A stretch of DNA of 64,000 nucleotides from Cladochytrium replicatum (taxonomy: Eukaryota; Chytridiomycota; Chytridiomycetes; Cladochytriales; Cladochytriaceae), in the NCBI GenBank assembly GCA_025526935.1, contig JAHLKD010000113.1:103140-167139 (forward strand). The letters run 5' to 3'. Below the pieces are notes generated by a model. The model was not told the origin of the DNA and did not search any database. It worked only from the letters and a program-made list of their open reading frames with translations. The first letter of the stretch is position 1. The number at the start of each line of letters is the position of its first letter. The translations under genes and the position numbers were made by a program. Below, in pieces: positions 14,092 to 25,316 of the stretch.

Positions 14092-14252
14092 TGTTGCGCC
14101 TAGTCAACTTAAGTGTTTTGTTTTGCATTCAATAACTTAAGCGCTTGCTGGAAAGGCTCCACTAAACCATGTAAAAGTCTCGAACGCCCCACGTATGAAG
14201 TCTGGTATATCAAGGGACTGAAGAGTCCTATTTCAGTTTGTAAAACTCCAAC

Positions 14253-15278
14253 CTAGTTTCTGGCGTCACCATCGTTTAGCGCATTGACAATCAAAGTGCG
14301 CAAAGACCAATAGCTCGAAACTGTCCCCAAAATGCCCAAAACCAGTGGGTGCAGAATAGGTTTTTCCAACGTCCAATGTACCGCGATAGGAATGTCACAG
14401 AAAAGCGAAAGTAGCCTCCATCGAACTTCTCGCCGGCTCTGCACCAGCATTCCCAAGTCGCGCTTCAAAGATGCCTGCTCTAGCGAAGTATCGACAATCA
14501 GCGGAGGGGGTCCGCCCTCTGTGCTCGGCGACGTTGGCTGGATAGGGCCAGCATAAGTCATCAATACGTCCAACGGAATGGATCCGGATGCGGCAGAGAC
14601 GACTTCCCTCGACCACGCCTCCTTGTACTTTAACCTATGTATCTGCTTCCGGATGACCGAAATCTGGCTCGTCATGGATTGCACTTGCCGGACTTTCAGG
14701 ATGAGCTCTAAGAGCAGATACGAGAACCATCCGAACGAGGAGATCCGACTCCATCTCTGCACGGTACGAAGCGACTTCCATCTTAACACACCGTGGAACG
14801 AGAGGTAGTAGACGTGCTCCATCGGGTAGAGCAAGAAAAGCGCACCAATCTGTCCGATCTGAATGAGCCGCTCGATTCGCTCCTCAAATGCATCGTTATC
14901 TGTGTCGTTCGCTTCGTCGCCACTTTGGGTCTCGAGCCCGTTCCCATCTGGAATGTGTCGGTGACGGACACGAGGCTCTTTCCACATGTTGATGATGGCG
15001 ACAAGGCGGTCCAACAGCACGACGGAGCTGAGGAAGCGGAGAGTCATGCGGGTAGTTAGGATGGGATCAACCAGGGAGTCGAGACGTTCAGCGAGCGATG
15101 CAAGTTTGCGCGAAATGAATCCATGCTGTTGCGGATGCCGATTTAGACGCCGCAACAACCGCAATGTTGCAATTTCAGTGCGAAGTGAGTATAGCAAGAG
15201 GCGGTAAATCTTGTCGGCTCCATCGAGGCTTCCAGCGACCGCAAGAAACGCAATGAGGAGCTGGTGGGAGGAAGCCAT
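14253..15278 (-). CDS. PEX11: peroxisomal biogenesis factor 11 family protein
   Basis: Peroxisomal membrane protein that elongates and divides peroxisomes. Single exon on the minus strand, 341 residues from MASSHQLLIAFLAV; an ATG 23 codons further upstream (15347) is possible. The family pattern is visible. An N-terminal segment includes LDGADKIYRLLLYSLR and a basic amphipathic stretch follows (LRLLRRLNRH). TTRMTLRFLSSVVLLDRLVAI comes next, then an acidic linker. A middle hydrophobic region is YPMEHVYYLSFHGV with FGWFSYLLLELILKVRQ. The C-terminal hydrophobic segment is LVLGILGTVSSYWSLRTL. A region of about 60 residues before the end is Pro/Ser-rich and looks lineage-specific. It most resembles the PEX11C-like type. 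Confidence 0.8.
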   Translation of the reverse strand: MASSHQLLIAFLAVAGSLDGADKIYRLLLYSLRTEIATLRLLRRLNRHPQQHGFISRKLASLAERLDSLVDPILTTRMTLRFLSSVVLLDRLVAIINMWKEPRVRHRHIPDGNGLETQSGDEANDTDNDAFEERIERLIQIGQIGALFLLYPMEHVYYLSFHGVLRWKSLRTVQRWSRISSFGWFSYLLLELILKVRQVQSMTSQISVIRKQIHRLKYKEAWSREVVSAASGSIPLDVLMTYAGPIQPTSPSTEGGPPPLIVDTSLEQASLKRDLGMLVQSRREVRWRLLSLFCDIPIAVHWTLEKPILHPLVLGILGTVSSYWSLRTLIVNALNDGDARN

Positions 15279-15448
15279 GCGGCTTTGATGAGCCAAACGG
15301 CGATTTAAAAGTTTAGATCTAGTGGTATTTTTGTAAAGTAACAACATCTGGTAGTCAATGTACAGAGGGGAAAGAGAAAAAAAGAATAAACCACCAAAAT
15401 TAAAGCAAAACGAAACACTGCAAAGAGTTTGAACAAAACGAAGTCAGA

Positions 15449-16530
15449 TCACAAGAGGGGTGAAAGAACTACGGTCACAATGCATGCAACCACCAAAGAT
15501 GCAACAACACCGCCCACTTTTTGTGCCGCACTTTCTATGATGATGAAGGGGTTCATCTCTCCGGTTACAAGGGCGTTTGCGTAGGCTTCACGTTCTTCAT
15601 AAGACATCTTCGCAAGCGCATTCTTTGCTTCCCTCGAGATAATGGCATCTTCGTCCCCAGCGTAGTATGATATGTATCCATCGTCGCCACTACCGGTGGT
15701 GGTACCATTCACGTCGATCGTACCCGGGACGACGTAAGCGTTCTTATCGGCGTCAAGTACAACTCCAGTCTCCTTGGGAGGATGCAACGGGTCGTAGTCG
15801 AGAGTTGGGGACGCGGACTGAGCGGGGGCTGACGTTGTGGAGGTGGTCCCAGTAACGGATGTTGCAGCAGCCGAGGTTTTGGCTGGAGAGGGAGAAGGAC
15901 TTGGCTTTGGCGAAGGCTTTGGGGACGGGGATGGAGAGGGTTGGACGTACCACCACCCATCGCCCGACTTTCCGTCGGCACCAGACATCTGCGCAAAGTT
16001 CTGAACCCAGTAGGTCCCCTCCTGTCCAAAACCAATAGCATTGTAGTTGGGGTTGACCATGTTGGCGTAGTGAACCGGCGAGGCTTTCCAGGCTTCGAAT
16101 ACGTTCGCATCGTAGGAGTAGCCCACTGCCACGTTTTCGCCGTTGTATCCAGGTCTGAAGCCCAAGCAGCGTTGCATACTATGTGCGCGCGGAAAATTAG
16201 CCAGTGTTATAGCATGAACTGGACGGCAGCATACCGATCACCCCAGTTCTGTCCATTTGGGCTGTAGTGCTGCAAACAAAGAAAGTAAGTTTAGGACGGA
16301 CTCGGAGCGCACTTGTGCCAAAGACTGACCGTCATCACACCCATTTGGTACTGCTCCAGCGCATGGAAGTGGGCACAGCCATTCAGCCTCGAGTCCATCG
16401 TCAGAGGCTTCAGCCTAAGCGAAGCACGGAGGTTGTTGATGAGCTGCAAGTCTACTGAATAGATGATGGCATCGCAGGTGCCCGAGATGGCCAGAACGGC
16501 CAGAGCTGCCGATACAGCTTCGACTCTCAT
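15449..16530 (-). CDS. secreted CAP-superfamily (SCP/PR-1) protein
   Basis: Extracellular or wall-attached CAP-domain protein; fungal members often bind sterols or lipids. Three exons on the minus strand: 16530 to about 16331, a 35-nt middle exon near 16236-16270 (HYSPNGQNWGD), and about 16180-15449. It starts with a signal peptide (MRVEAVSAALAVLAISGTCDA). Domain landmarks are LINNLRASLRLKPL, the alpha-helix ending CAHFHALEQYQMGVMT with the metal-ligand His, GENVAVGYS, and the CAP signature region HYANMVNPNYNAIGFG and YWVQNFAQ. A long Pro/Ser repeat linker (PSPKPSPKPSPSPSP) and a Ser/Thr-rich stretch follow. The C-terminus is hydrophobic (VVASLVVACIVTVVLSPLL), as in GPI-anchored proteins. It diverges from the AlkB gene across about 110 bp. 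Confidence 0.85.
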
Positions 16531-16639
16531 TATCGAACAGTCGACACTAAAATTGTTGGCGAAACCTGGCAATCGCACCAACACGACCCTGGAAATCAAA
16601 GCCACCGAATTGTTCCAATTTTTTTGAAGTTCGTTGACC

Positions 16640-17955
16640 ATGGGCAGGATACGAAAGAACATCAACCCACCTCCAGACTCGCCGCTGTGGGCGAATCAGA
16701 CTCCAATCAGGTCGGCAGAACGATTTTTCAAACGGAGAGACAAACCAGTTGACCTATCCTGCTGCATCGATTTTCGAACCCGCGCAAACAGCAAGGAAGA
16801 AGAGAGAACAACCATCCCGGCATACATCAACAACAATATCGACATTTCAGAATCGGACCTTCCACATGAAATATTCGCGTCGTGCCCAGAGTTTGGCAAT
16901 CATAGCAACGCAGCAAATCGCACCGCGCAAGTTCTTGGCGAAGGCCTCATCGTCATTCAGAACCCTTTCACGCCAGAAGCGGAGAGGAGACTTATCCGTG
17001 AGTGCCTTCGTGACTACACCAAGCGTCCCAACGTCAACAATCTCGACACACATTACGTGATCGATGGGAAGGACACAATTTCAGGGTTGTGGCAGCTGTA
17101 TGAAAAGGTCTATTCGGGCACAGTGAAGGAAGGCGAAACGGGCCACGCATTGCCGTTGCGAAATAAAAACAGGGATGCGGACTCTGAGGATGAAGGCGAT
17201 CCTGCTGGCGAGAAGGTGGCTCGTGCAGCCGTCGAGAGCGGTGGAGTGATTATCAATCCACCAAGCAATCCGACCCCGCTCATCGATCGTCCTCTCCCAG
17301 TCACCGAGGCGATCCGCAAGATTAGATGGACATCACTTGGATATTACTACGACTGGACTCGCAAGGAGTATCACAACCTTCACACCGGGACCCCTCCTCC
17401 ACCAATCCCGACTTTGGTCTCTAATCTGTGCCGAGCGGTCGTGAAGGCGATCGAGCACATTACTGGCTTTCCAGCTGAAAAGTACAATCCTGAAGCAGGA
17501 ATTGTAAATTTCTACGGCTTTCCCGATTCTCTGACTTCGCACCAGGATCGCAGCGAGCTGGACGCGGAAGCGCCCTTGGTCAGCTTTAGGTACGTCACCA
17601 AGTCACATGGTAGGGCGATACTGACTTCAAAGAACTAGCCTTGGATATTCCTGTATATTTCTTATCGGGACAGAATCCCGAGATGACCCGCCTACTGCGC
17701 TGGTCCTGCACAGCGGAGATATCTTGGTCATGTCGGGCAAAAGCAGGAGAAAATTCCATGGTGAGCACCTTTCAATGACGGTCGATAACGTTCTGACAGT
17801 TCGCAGGTGTGCCACGAATATTGGAGGGAACACTACCAGAATACCTGCGACGAGATGCATGTGTTGATGGAGAACAGGATGATTGGGGTATCTACGGAGA
17901 TTTTATTGAGAAGTCTCGCATCAACGTAAACGTCCGACAAGTTTTTCCTACGTGA
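16640..17955 (+). CDS. AlkB-type 2OG-Fe(II) dioxygenase, ALKBH1-like
   Basis: Oxidative demethylase of nucleic acids; ALKBH1 homologues act on tRNA and DNA adducts. Three exons: 16640-17590, from about 17639 to 17759, and about 17808-17955, giving about 405 residues. The start is the ATG of MGRIRKNINPPP. The jelly-roll core shows LGYYYDWTRKEYH, VNFYGFPDSLTSHQDRSE with the iron ligands His and Asp, then FLIGTESRDDPPTAL and the late-domain HSGDILVMSGKSRRKFHG with the third ligand His. VPRILEGTLPEYL and the Arg-containing RINVNVRQVFP close the 2-oxoglutarate site. Ligands and Arg are all present. An insert of about 60 residues before the core (Asp/Glu-rich around DADSEDEGD) looks disordered. The ALKBH1 subfamily is inferred from the LGYxYDWTxKxY block. 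Confidence 0.88.
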
Positions 17956-17998
17956 TTTAACCCAAACGCGAACGAAGCCACACCATATTGTTTTTACG

Positions 17999-20446
17999 AT
18001 GGAAGCACTGAAGCTTTACAAAGATTTGCTGGTGCTGTCAAAGAGACTGGATATTCCGTTCCTTTCCCACTTCTTCAAAATTACTGGGTGGTCTCACAAA
18101 ACAGAAAAAATGCATCTCCCAGATGGAACCGTACTGATTACGCACACACTAATACAACCACGTCATCTCAAAGACACCATTTCAAACTTTCACATACGCC
18201 AAGTTGAGTCCGCTGACTATCGATCTGCGTATCATCAAATTTGCGACTGGTTCTACGGGTGGAACGTTACCGATGGTGCAAACTTTGAAATCGAGAGCGT
18301 TTCGGATACGGGATTGGAGAACGATGTGAACGGGACAGCTGATGAAGATGATTCCGATGATGAAAATGGAGAAATAAGAAAGAGTAAAAGTGATCAGAAT
18401 GAAGGAAGTGATGACGGATCTGCAGACGAAGAAAGATTCAGAATGCGAAGAGTGCCCCGCGATATTAATTTGCAGATGGAAGGGGAAAGAGTAGAATGCG
18501 ACAGAATCTTGAAGTCTTTTGAAACACTTTTTTCAATGAGTCGCCGCATCGTGAAAAAGACCGTGCTTGATATTGAAGAAGAGCTCCCGAGTCTTGGAGA
18601 AGGTGTTAGCACGTTGCAGAATAGAGGTGGTGCTACACGCGAATATGGATCAGACGACAGCATTGATGAAAAAGTCGGTGAGAACGGAGGACTTGCTGAA
18701 TTGGAACGAGTTTGGGCAAAGCGTGGTCGCAGCAGGGATGATAAGAACTTGGCACCTGCACTTAACAAAAGCGAGGGTCAATCGGTCGACTTTGGAGACA
18801 GTCTGGATTCAATAGATCGAGAGATTGATCGGTTGATGAAGGCGTCCAAAGTTACCATGGACGGGGTGGTTGTTAAGAAAAAACCAAAAGCGGAGCGTAC
18901 TTCAAAAAGCAAGAAAGTGACATCTCGACCTGCATCTGCCTCTACGGTAATGGACGATTCTCTTGAGCACAGTGGGTCGCAAAGCTCGCGCTTCAAATCT
19001 GAGCCATTGAATACAACCAAGGACGGATCAAACCCGTTGGAAGTGAAGGCAATGCTCAAGCAAGTGCCAGATGCTGAAGAAGAAATGAAGAGAGCCCTGC
19101 TGCGGGACATCAACCACATCTATCGGGAAGTCGACAAAGCAACAGAATATACGCTTGTAGCTGTTACTTGCGGGATCGTCGTCCTCGGTTTCAGCCAGTT
19201 GCTTCGCAATCGCGAAAAGTACGCGAAAATGTTACAGATGCTCAACGAGCTTGGGTGTGAGTTTGTCGCTACTGTTGTCAAGACAGTGTACGATCTGCTC
19301 TCGAGAGAATTACCTGGGGAAATTGAAACGGCCGACGTTCGACACCCACCTACGCTCAAGGCAAAACTGAAGAAAATCAACGAGCTTCGTCGATCCGAGA
19401 CTGGAAGCAAGCCAAATATTCGCACCAACAAGCTACATTCGAAGTTTGCTCTTTTGAACGACCTGTTCAGCACAATCGATGTCCATGTGTTCCCACACTT
19501 TGTTTGGGGCCATCAAGAAGGTTGCAAGTCAATTCAATATTCTGCGTACGACCCCTCGTTGTGGCTCACCGGAGGATATGACTGTACAGTTCGGATTCAT
19601 GATCTTCGCAAACCAATCGCGAGCGAAAGCGGTCCGGTTGTCAAAAACGGACAACCAATCAGTCCTATCGCCGTTGGCGGGATGTGTTTGGCACAGTACG
19701 TCGGCCATAAATCCGTGATAACGGACGTGCGGTTCGTCAGGGATGATACCCACATAGTATCCTGCTCTCTGGATCGTACGTTGAAGATCTGGAACGCCCA
19801 AAGTGCAACTTGCGAAAAGACTTTGGTTGGCCATACTGATGGAGTGACAACTTGCGACATCACACCAGATTTTCGTGTGATCGCTTCTGGATCAATCGAC
19901 GGCACCATTCGTCTCTGGGACTTTATTACAGGACAACCGCACTGTACACTCAAGAAACACAGTCGATGGGTTAAGGTAGTCCGATTTACGCATGACGGGA
20001 AGTACCTCATCACTGGTGGACTGGATCGTCGCATCTTTCTGTGGGAAACAAAACTGCTCATGAACGCACGCAACGTTACACATGCACGATGCTTTGAGAA
20101 TCATGTGGACTATATCTTGGATGTAGCTTCAACGAAACCATCGCTTCTGCTCTCAACGTCGAGGGACTGTACCGTTCGATTATCCGACTACATATCCGGC
20201 CAAGAGCTGCATGTGATCAAACTTGGAACGTCCTGGGCATGCACAGTTGCCTTTTCAGGGGATGGAGAGTTGTTCGCGGCTGGATGTTTGGACAGTCAAG
20301 TGAACATTTATCGGACGAAAGGTGCGGATTTAGTTCGAAAAGTTCGAATTTTCAATTTGGGGATCTTGTGTGTGAGATTTCCAAGTGACTTGAGTCATCT
20401 GGTTGTTGGGACTGTCGAAGGCTTCCTTCAAAAGATTCCTCTGTGA
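17999..20446 (+). CDS. WD40-repeat protein with acidic N-terminal half
   Basis: A single uninterrupted 815-residue frame, unusual in this intron-rich window. The first 110 residues form a helical domain (MEALKLYKDLLVLSKRLD; QICDWFYGWNV). They open with a pattern reminiscent of LYR-type helices, but the Arg is Lys, so I do not call it LYR. Residues about 110-370 are Asp/Glu/Ser/Lys-rich and probably disordered. Residues about 375-480 are helical with one moderately hydrophobic stretch (TLVAVTCGIVVLGFSQLL). From about residue 500 there are six to seven WD repeats, for example SLDRTLKIWNAQ, SGSIDGTIRLWDF, TGGLDRRIFLWE and STSRDCTVRLSDY. It is a scaffold by fold; its complex is unknown. It lies 43 bp after the AlkB stop and 100 bp before the Suv3-like start. 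Confidence 0.85.
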   Translation: MEALKLYKDLLVLSKRLDIPFLSHFFKITGWSHKTEKMHLPDGTVLITHTLIQPRHLKDTISNFHIRQVESADYRSAYHQICDWFYGWNVTDGANFEIESVSDTGLENDVNGTADEDDSDDENGEIRKSKSDQNEGSDDGSADEERFRMRRVPRDINLQMEGERVECDRILKSFETLFSMSRRIVKKTVLDIEEELPSLGEGVSTLQNRGGATREYGSDDSIDEKVGENGGLAELERVWAKRGRSRDDKNLAPALNKSEGQSVDFGDSLDSIDREIDRLMKASKVTMDGVVVKKKPKAERTSKSKKVTSRPASASTVMDDSLEHSGSQSSRFKSEPLNTTKDGSNPLEVKAMLKQVPDAEEEMKRALLRDINHIYREVDKATEYTLVAVTCGIVVLGFSQLLRNREKYAKMLQMLNELGCEFVATVVKTVYDLLSRELPGEIETADVRHPPTLKAKLKKINELRRSETGSKPNIRTNKLHSKFALLNDLFSTIDVHVFPHFVWGHQEGCKSIQYSAYDPSLWLTGGYDCTVRIHDLRKPIASESGPVVKNGQPISPIAVGGMCLAQYVGHKSVITDVRFVRDDTHIVSCSLDRTLKIWNAQSATCEKTLVGHTDGVTTCDITPDFRVIASGSIDGTIRLWDFITGQPHCTLKKHSRWVKVVRFTHDGKYLITGGLDRRIFLWETKLLMNARNVTHARCFENHVDYILDVASTKPSLLLSTSRDCTVRLSDYISGQELHVIKLGTSWACTVAFSGDGELFAAGCLDSQVNIYRTKGADLVRKVRIFNLGILCVRFPSDLSHLVVGTVEGFLQKIPL

Positions 20447-20546
20447 AAGCTGCTCGATTCCTATCCCGAATGCTCCTCGAAATATACTAAAGAAAGTTAA
20501 CTTCTTCCGAAATGGCGCAGTGACATATTTTGATGGCCTACCAACA

Positions 20547-23500
20547 ATGAGGCCCTTCACGATCGTCTCGGGCCGGCAGCGCTGGCTGGAATCAGCGACG
20601 CTTATCAGAAGAGGTAATCTCTGTGCGTGCTGTTCTGATATGAAGAGCCGTGAGATACCTGCAGCGATGCGGAATGCGTCGTCTTTTTCGCTTAGAAAGG
20701 ATGACAGCAAGCCGAAATTGGAGGACGGGCAGTCGGATACATCATCGAGTGGAACGGAAAAGAGAGCCAATTGGAATTCAAAGTCGGATGTAGTTGGAAT
20801 GACGAAAGCAAGAAAGCTGGATCTCAATCCGAAGCGCAAACTGCGGTTCCAAAAGCTGATTGAGAGCAAGCCTCCACCTCCACCTTTAAAACTATCAACT
20901 GCGGGGAAAGGAACACCTTTCGATGACGTACTCGGTAACTATATACTGAAAAGCTGCTTAAATCGATCCGTGCTAAACCATGCTCCAGAGATGAAATGGT
21001 ATTTGAATTATGTGGGGGAAAGCGAGTATACACTTCGACGATGTGCAGCGTATGGACTTCAAGCGAGAGATGTGCGGATCTACATGCCCAAGTTTTTGGA
21101 TGCATTGATGGACGACGAGCTCCCATACCTCCGACGCAATACAGTTCTTCTTGCACTGAAACGGAACAGTAAGAATGTTGTGCCGTGCTTTACTTACCAG
21201 ATTCTCAAGCCAATATTTAGTTTCGATGGATTCGTACGTTATCCCGGGTTTCTTTCGATATGCAGCAGACCACATGCCATCTATCCCTCAACCACTGGCG
21301 TCTTTCATCGAGGTTTGCGATGTAACAAACTTGGAAACGTTCTACCCAGGCATTGCTGCCGCCTCTAACGAACAAAAGAAAGCGTAAGTAAGTTAATAGC
21401 AGTTTGTATGCATGCTGATGCGTCTTATGCAGCGAAGGGTGGAAATATATTCTGCATGTGGACACAGTTGGTCTAATGCGAGGAATTGTTAAAATGCTTG
21501 TGCGAATGCTTTCGAGTCAGAATGCAATCTTTGTTGCTTCCCATTCAAGGACTGCCGCGTACGCTGCGCGATACGCGAAAAGACTTCTCGATGCTGCCAG
21601 GGTACATGGAGACGATTCGCAACCACATTTGTATCTCTGGACCGAAGAGAAGATCGAGCATTTTGGTGGAGAGTATGCACCGATCGACAGGACACTATAC
21701 AGGAACGCAGTCATCTTCACAACCGTGGACATGGTAGGGCACATGACAAAGCTGCACCGCCAGCGTCTGTACGACTTGGAGCAAGGTCCTACCGAAAGTT
21801 TTGATCCATGGTTTGATGTGGTCGCACTGGATGATTTCGATCTCGCTGCTGATCCAGCTGATGGATGGAAGATGTCCTCTGCTCTTATGAGTAAGAAATC
21901 AATTCTTTATCTGTTTCTACGCTGAATATGTTCTTTTTGAAGGTATTCCGGGAAAGGAAGTGCACGTCTATTGCGATGAGAACGTGGCTAAAATAGTTCA
22001 ATCAACTTTGGATCACTTTGGAGCTAAGGTGACAATGAAATATCTAGTGTCATCGAAGAAGATTTAAGTCTGCTTTATGACGATACAGTCTGAACGGAAA
22101 GTTGGCTTCCGGCCTCGTGAGCTTGTCCCTACACTTCTCGCCTCCTCTCCAACAAAGCGTTTGAAGCCCGGCGACTGTATCATTATGTTTTCTCGAGCAA
22201 AGCCGCGCCAGATTGCTGGAGAGATCTTTAAGCTTAAAGAACAGATAGAGCGGCAAACCTCGTTTACGTGTGCGGTGGTGTATCCTGGGCTTCCTGCTGG
22301 TACCAGAGCACAATTTTTTGCACGAAATAGAACTAAATTGACGTTCTAAGGCGTTCAAAGCTCGGAGATTCGGCAGTTCAACAAGCAAAAGCGCCAGATT
22401 TTAATTCTTCATCCCGACTGTGTTGGAATTCATGGTGAAGTGTAAGTTATGAGAATATTTTCATTAAAGATTACTTATTTATCCCTTCCGAATATAGCAC
22501 AGTAAGAAGGGTTATATTTTCATCCTTCATAGAGACACGAGGTCGCGAATTTTTTGAAGAAGCAACATCCGAATGGCTCAATCCCCAACGAATTAATGGG
22601 GAGAATAAAAGCGAACCACTTCCTGCTCCCACTGTGAAGCAGGTTGTACCTTCGGAATTCACAATGGTAACCTCCGCTGATCAGCGAAAGACACACAAAA
22701 CATCCCGAGCATTAAGGACACGGGCTGTGCAGGGGGTGTTGTGGAAACTACGGCGAACCTCTTTACGACTCTTGGGCTATTTCCGCGGCCGAAAGTCTAC
22801 CCGTAGATTGATCGCAGTGTAAGTTTTGCTCGCCTCTAAAGAATTGCTGATCAATGTGATGAAAACAGGATGAACAACGAAGAAATCGACATTGTGAAAA
22901 GGATCGCTGAGATGTCACCACCACCATCTGCGGTATGCTTGAGTACCATATACATTGTTTCGCCTCTGAAGATGTATAACAGTCGCTGCACTGGCTCCCC
23001 TCGATCGAGCACTTCCAAGTTATTTCCCAGTACATCCCAGATCGTGATGTCGAACAAATTCTTGTATGCTCGAACCTCATATCTTTGTCCAGCTAACAGT
23101 TTGGTTTTCCTAGATGTACATGCGCATCATGTCAAATGATCACGTAATTAGCTCGCTTCGGCTATTACAAATGCCCCACAAGCACAAGGTTCTTGACGGC
23201 GTTGTGCTTACACCTCAACTTCAACGCAGCTATTCGGAGAATATCAAACTTCAGTTTTCCGTACTGGAGCGCTACATTATGATGAGAGCTCCCGGAATCT
23301 GGACGATCGAGGCGGCGCACCCGTTGTCAAAGCTGTTTTCCAAAATTGTCGAGGCGATCCTTTTGTACGGCAGTGTCGGCGCTAGTTGGAATTCTGCACT
23401 CTCCAGCAGAACAGGGTTGAACGTGGAAGTTCTGGATAACTCGGAAACCCGATTGTCTCTGCTATATGCTGCCATGAAGAGTTACGCTTGGATGAGGTAC

Positions 23501-25293
23501 TTTATTTCTTGTTGTGCTTTTCACAACAACATTGAAAAATGTCAACTCGTTTTAGTGCGTTCTTGCCCCAAGTATTCCCAGATTTTATGAGTGCTTATGA
23601 AAAAATGAGCATGATTCGAAAATCATTCCGTGCCCATCTTTCGAACTCTGGAACGAGGGGAGAAACGGTAGCCCGACTTTCCGAAGATCCAACGGTTCCC
23701 GCCATCAACAAGTTCATCAACGAGAAGGCGAACATTGTTCAAAACAAGGAGATGGAACGCATCTCGAAGGAACTTGGAATTCAAGGTGCTAAGCTCGCTA
23801 GAGATGACGACACCGACGTTTTCAAAGGCTTTGCGGAACAAGCTCGTCGTGGGACTCCTTCACAGTCGAACTCGTCAAGTGTCAACTTAGACATGGATGC
23901 AATCTCCCGCCTTATCAGAGCGGGTGGTAAGAAGAAACCCACGCTTGCCGCCAGGATGGCCGTCATTTCGAAAGAACAAGCGACGAAGGTGAACGCTTGG
24001 ATTCAGCAGCTCGCGCAAATGGGACAGTCTTTCCGTGGAAAGGTTGAGAGCTTTAAAGCTGAGCACGAAAAGTTTCTCCAAGGTCAAACAGATGTCGATG
24101 ACGATCTTGCGAATATATTCGACGATAAAGCGATAAAGCGTGATTTGAAGGAAGACATGAGAGATTTGACCAGACTCGCTCAGAGCTCTGTAAAGCTTGG
24201 TGATGATGAAGACGACTCCATATCGAGTGCTCTCGACGAAGCATTGAGCGCTGGAATGCAATTGATCGCCAAAAGTGAATTTAAAACACCAGTTCCTGCC
24301 GTCACCGAAATTCCCAAGGTTGAAACTGCCGTCGACAGTCTACCTGTGGAGGGAAGATTATTCGACCACGTTGATATTGAAGTTCGTTCCCTCAACAATC
24401 GAGACTTGTTCGAAACGCCTGTGACCGAAGTACCCGACCAGGAAACTAGGGATGAGCTGTTGGAAGAGGACGAAGTCGTCGAAGATCGTGGAACAAGATC
24501 CGTACAAGAGATCATTACAGACGCGTTGGAATTTGTTCGACCCGGTGATGGCGGCTCGCTTCTGAAAGAAGCCGTGGAGGTCAAAAATGAAGTTCGTGAA
24601 GGCGCCATCGAGTACGCCGAAATCGAAGACTATGAAGATGATTTTGAAGAGGAACAGAACGACACTGACACTGACGATGAGACATTGCTTGATGCGGTCT
24701 TGTCCGGCCTTGGGTTCGATAGCGCGACAGAGCGAGCAAAAATAGCAATGAGTATAGCGGACATGACTCTTGGCACCACAACCCCGAGGACACAGCCGTA
24801 TGTCACCTGGAAGGACATCGCGCACACGTTCTTGGGCTCTAGCGCAAATGTGCGACAAAACATCCCACTCACCGTTGCTACCGTACAACTGTACTCAGAG
24901 AGTGTCGATCAGGTGATGAAGGGAAAAGTTGCGCCAATAGACCTCAATGCGCACATGACGGATCTGAAGGTAGCTTCGAAACGTGTAATGGAAGGCGGGA
25001 AACAGATCACTTCCGTCAAGGATTTGCTCGACATTATTGCGGAAGATCACTTGTTCCGAGCTACGCATTCTGCTAGATCATTCTTTGGAAGGCAAGGACG
25101 GATGGACGACTTTGTAGTTCTGGAGCGGCAGTCGGCACAGGGCCAAATTGACAACGACATACCCAGTCTGATGGACGTTTTGCGATCAGAGCAAAAGGGC
25201 CAACGAGCGAACTTGTTGCTTCCCATGTCCTGGAGGATGCAAGTTGCGATTCCATCGCAATCGCAACAGGAATATTCCGAGATTTCTGAATAG
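20547..25293 (+). CDS. Suv3-like protein lacking helicase catalytic motifs (pseudohelicase)
   Basis: Homologue of the mitochondrial RNA helicase Suv3/SUPV3L1, which with an exoribonuclease forms the mitochondrial degradosome. Start MRPFTIVSGRQRWLE is Arg-rich and presequence-like. About ten exons align with Suv3 in order: DVTNLETFYPGIA, YILHVDTVGLMRGIVKML (Suv3 has ILHVGPTNSGKTYxAL), FTTVDMVGH (TVEM), DVVALDDFDLAADPADGWKM (VIDEIQMxxDxxRGxAW), KEVHVYCDENVAKIV, KPGDCIIMFSR, CAVVYPGLPAGTRAQ, LILHPDCVGIHGE (VATDAIGMGLN), IRRVIFSS, then a segment where QIAGRAGR is absent. The C-terminal domain continues through FLPQVFPDFMSAYEKM. A further 570 residues follow, largely in one exon (about 23554-25293), acidic (EIEDYEDDFEEEQND) and ending QSQQEYSEISE. 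Walker A, DExH, and motifs V and VI are all lost, while frames and introns stay intact over 4.7 kb, so it is probably an expressed non-catalytic protein rather than a dead gene. Total about 1,400 residues, twice the normal Suv3 length. One weak point is the joint around 22640-22830, where two frames compete. Confidence 0.72.
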
Positions 25294-25316
25294 GTTTTGT
25301 TGATTTCTAATAAATT

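Noticed and set aside
17999-18060. Complex I LYR motif at the start of the WD40 protein
   Set aside because: The pattern is LYK, the conserved Arg is absent and the rest of the LYR helical bundle is not apparent.
24180-24888. Overlapping minus-strand frames inside the Suv3-like extension
   Set aside because: Ser/Thr-rich shadows of an acidic, codon-biased coding strand.
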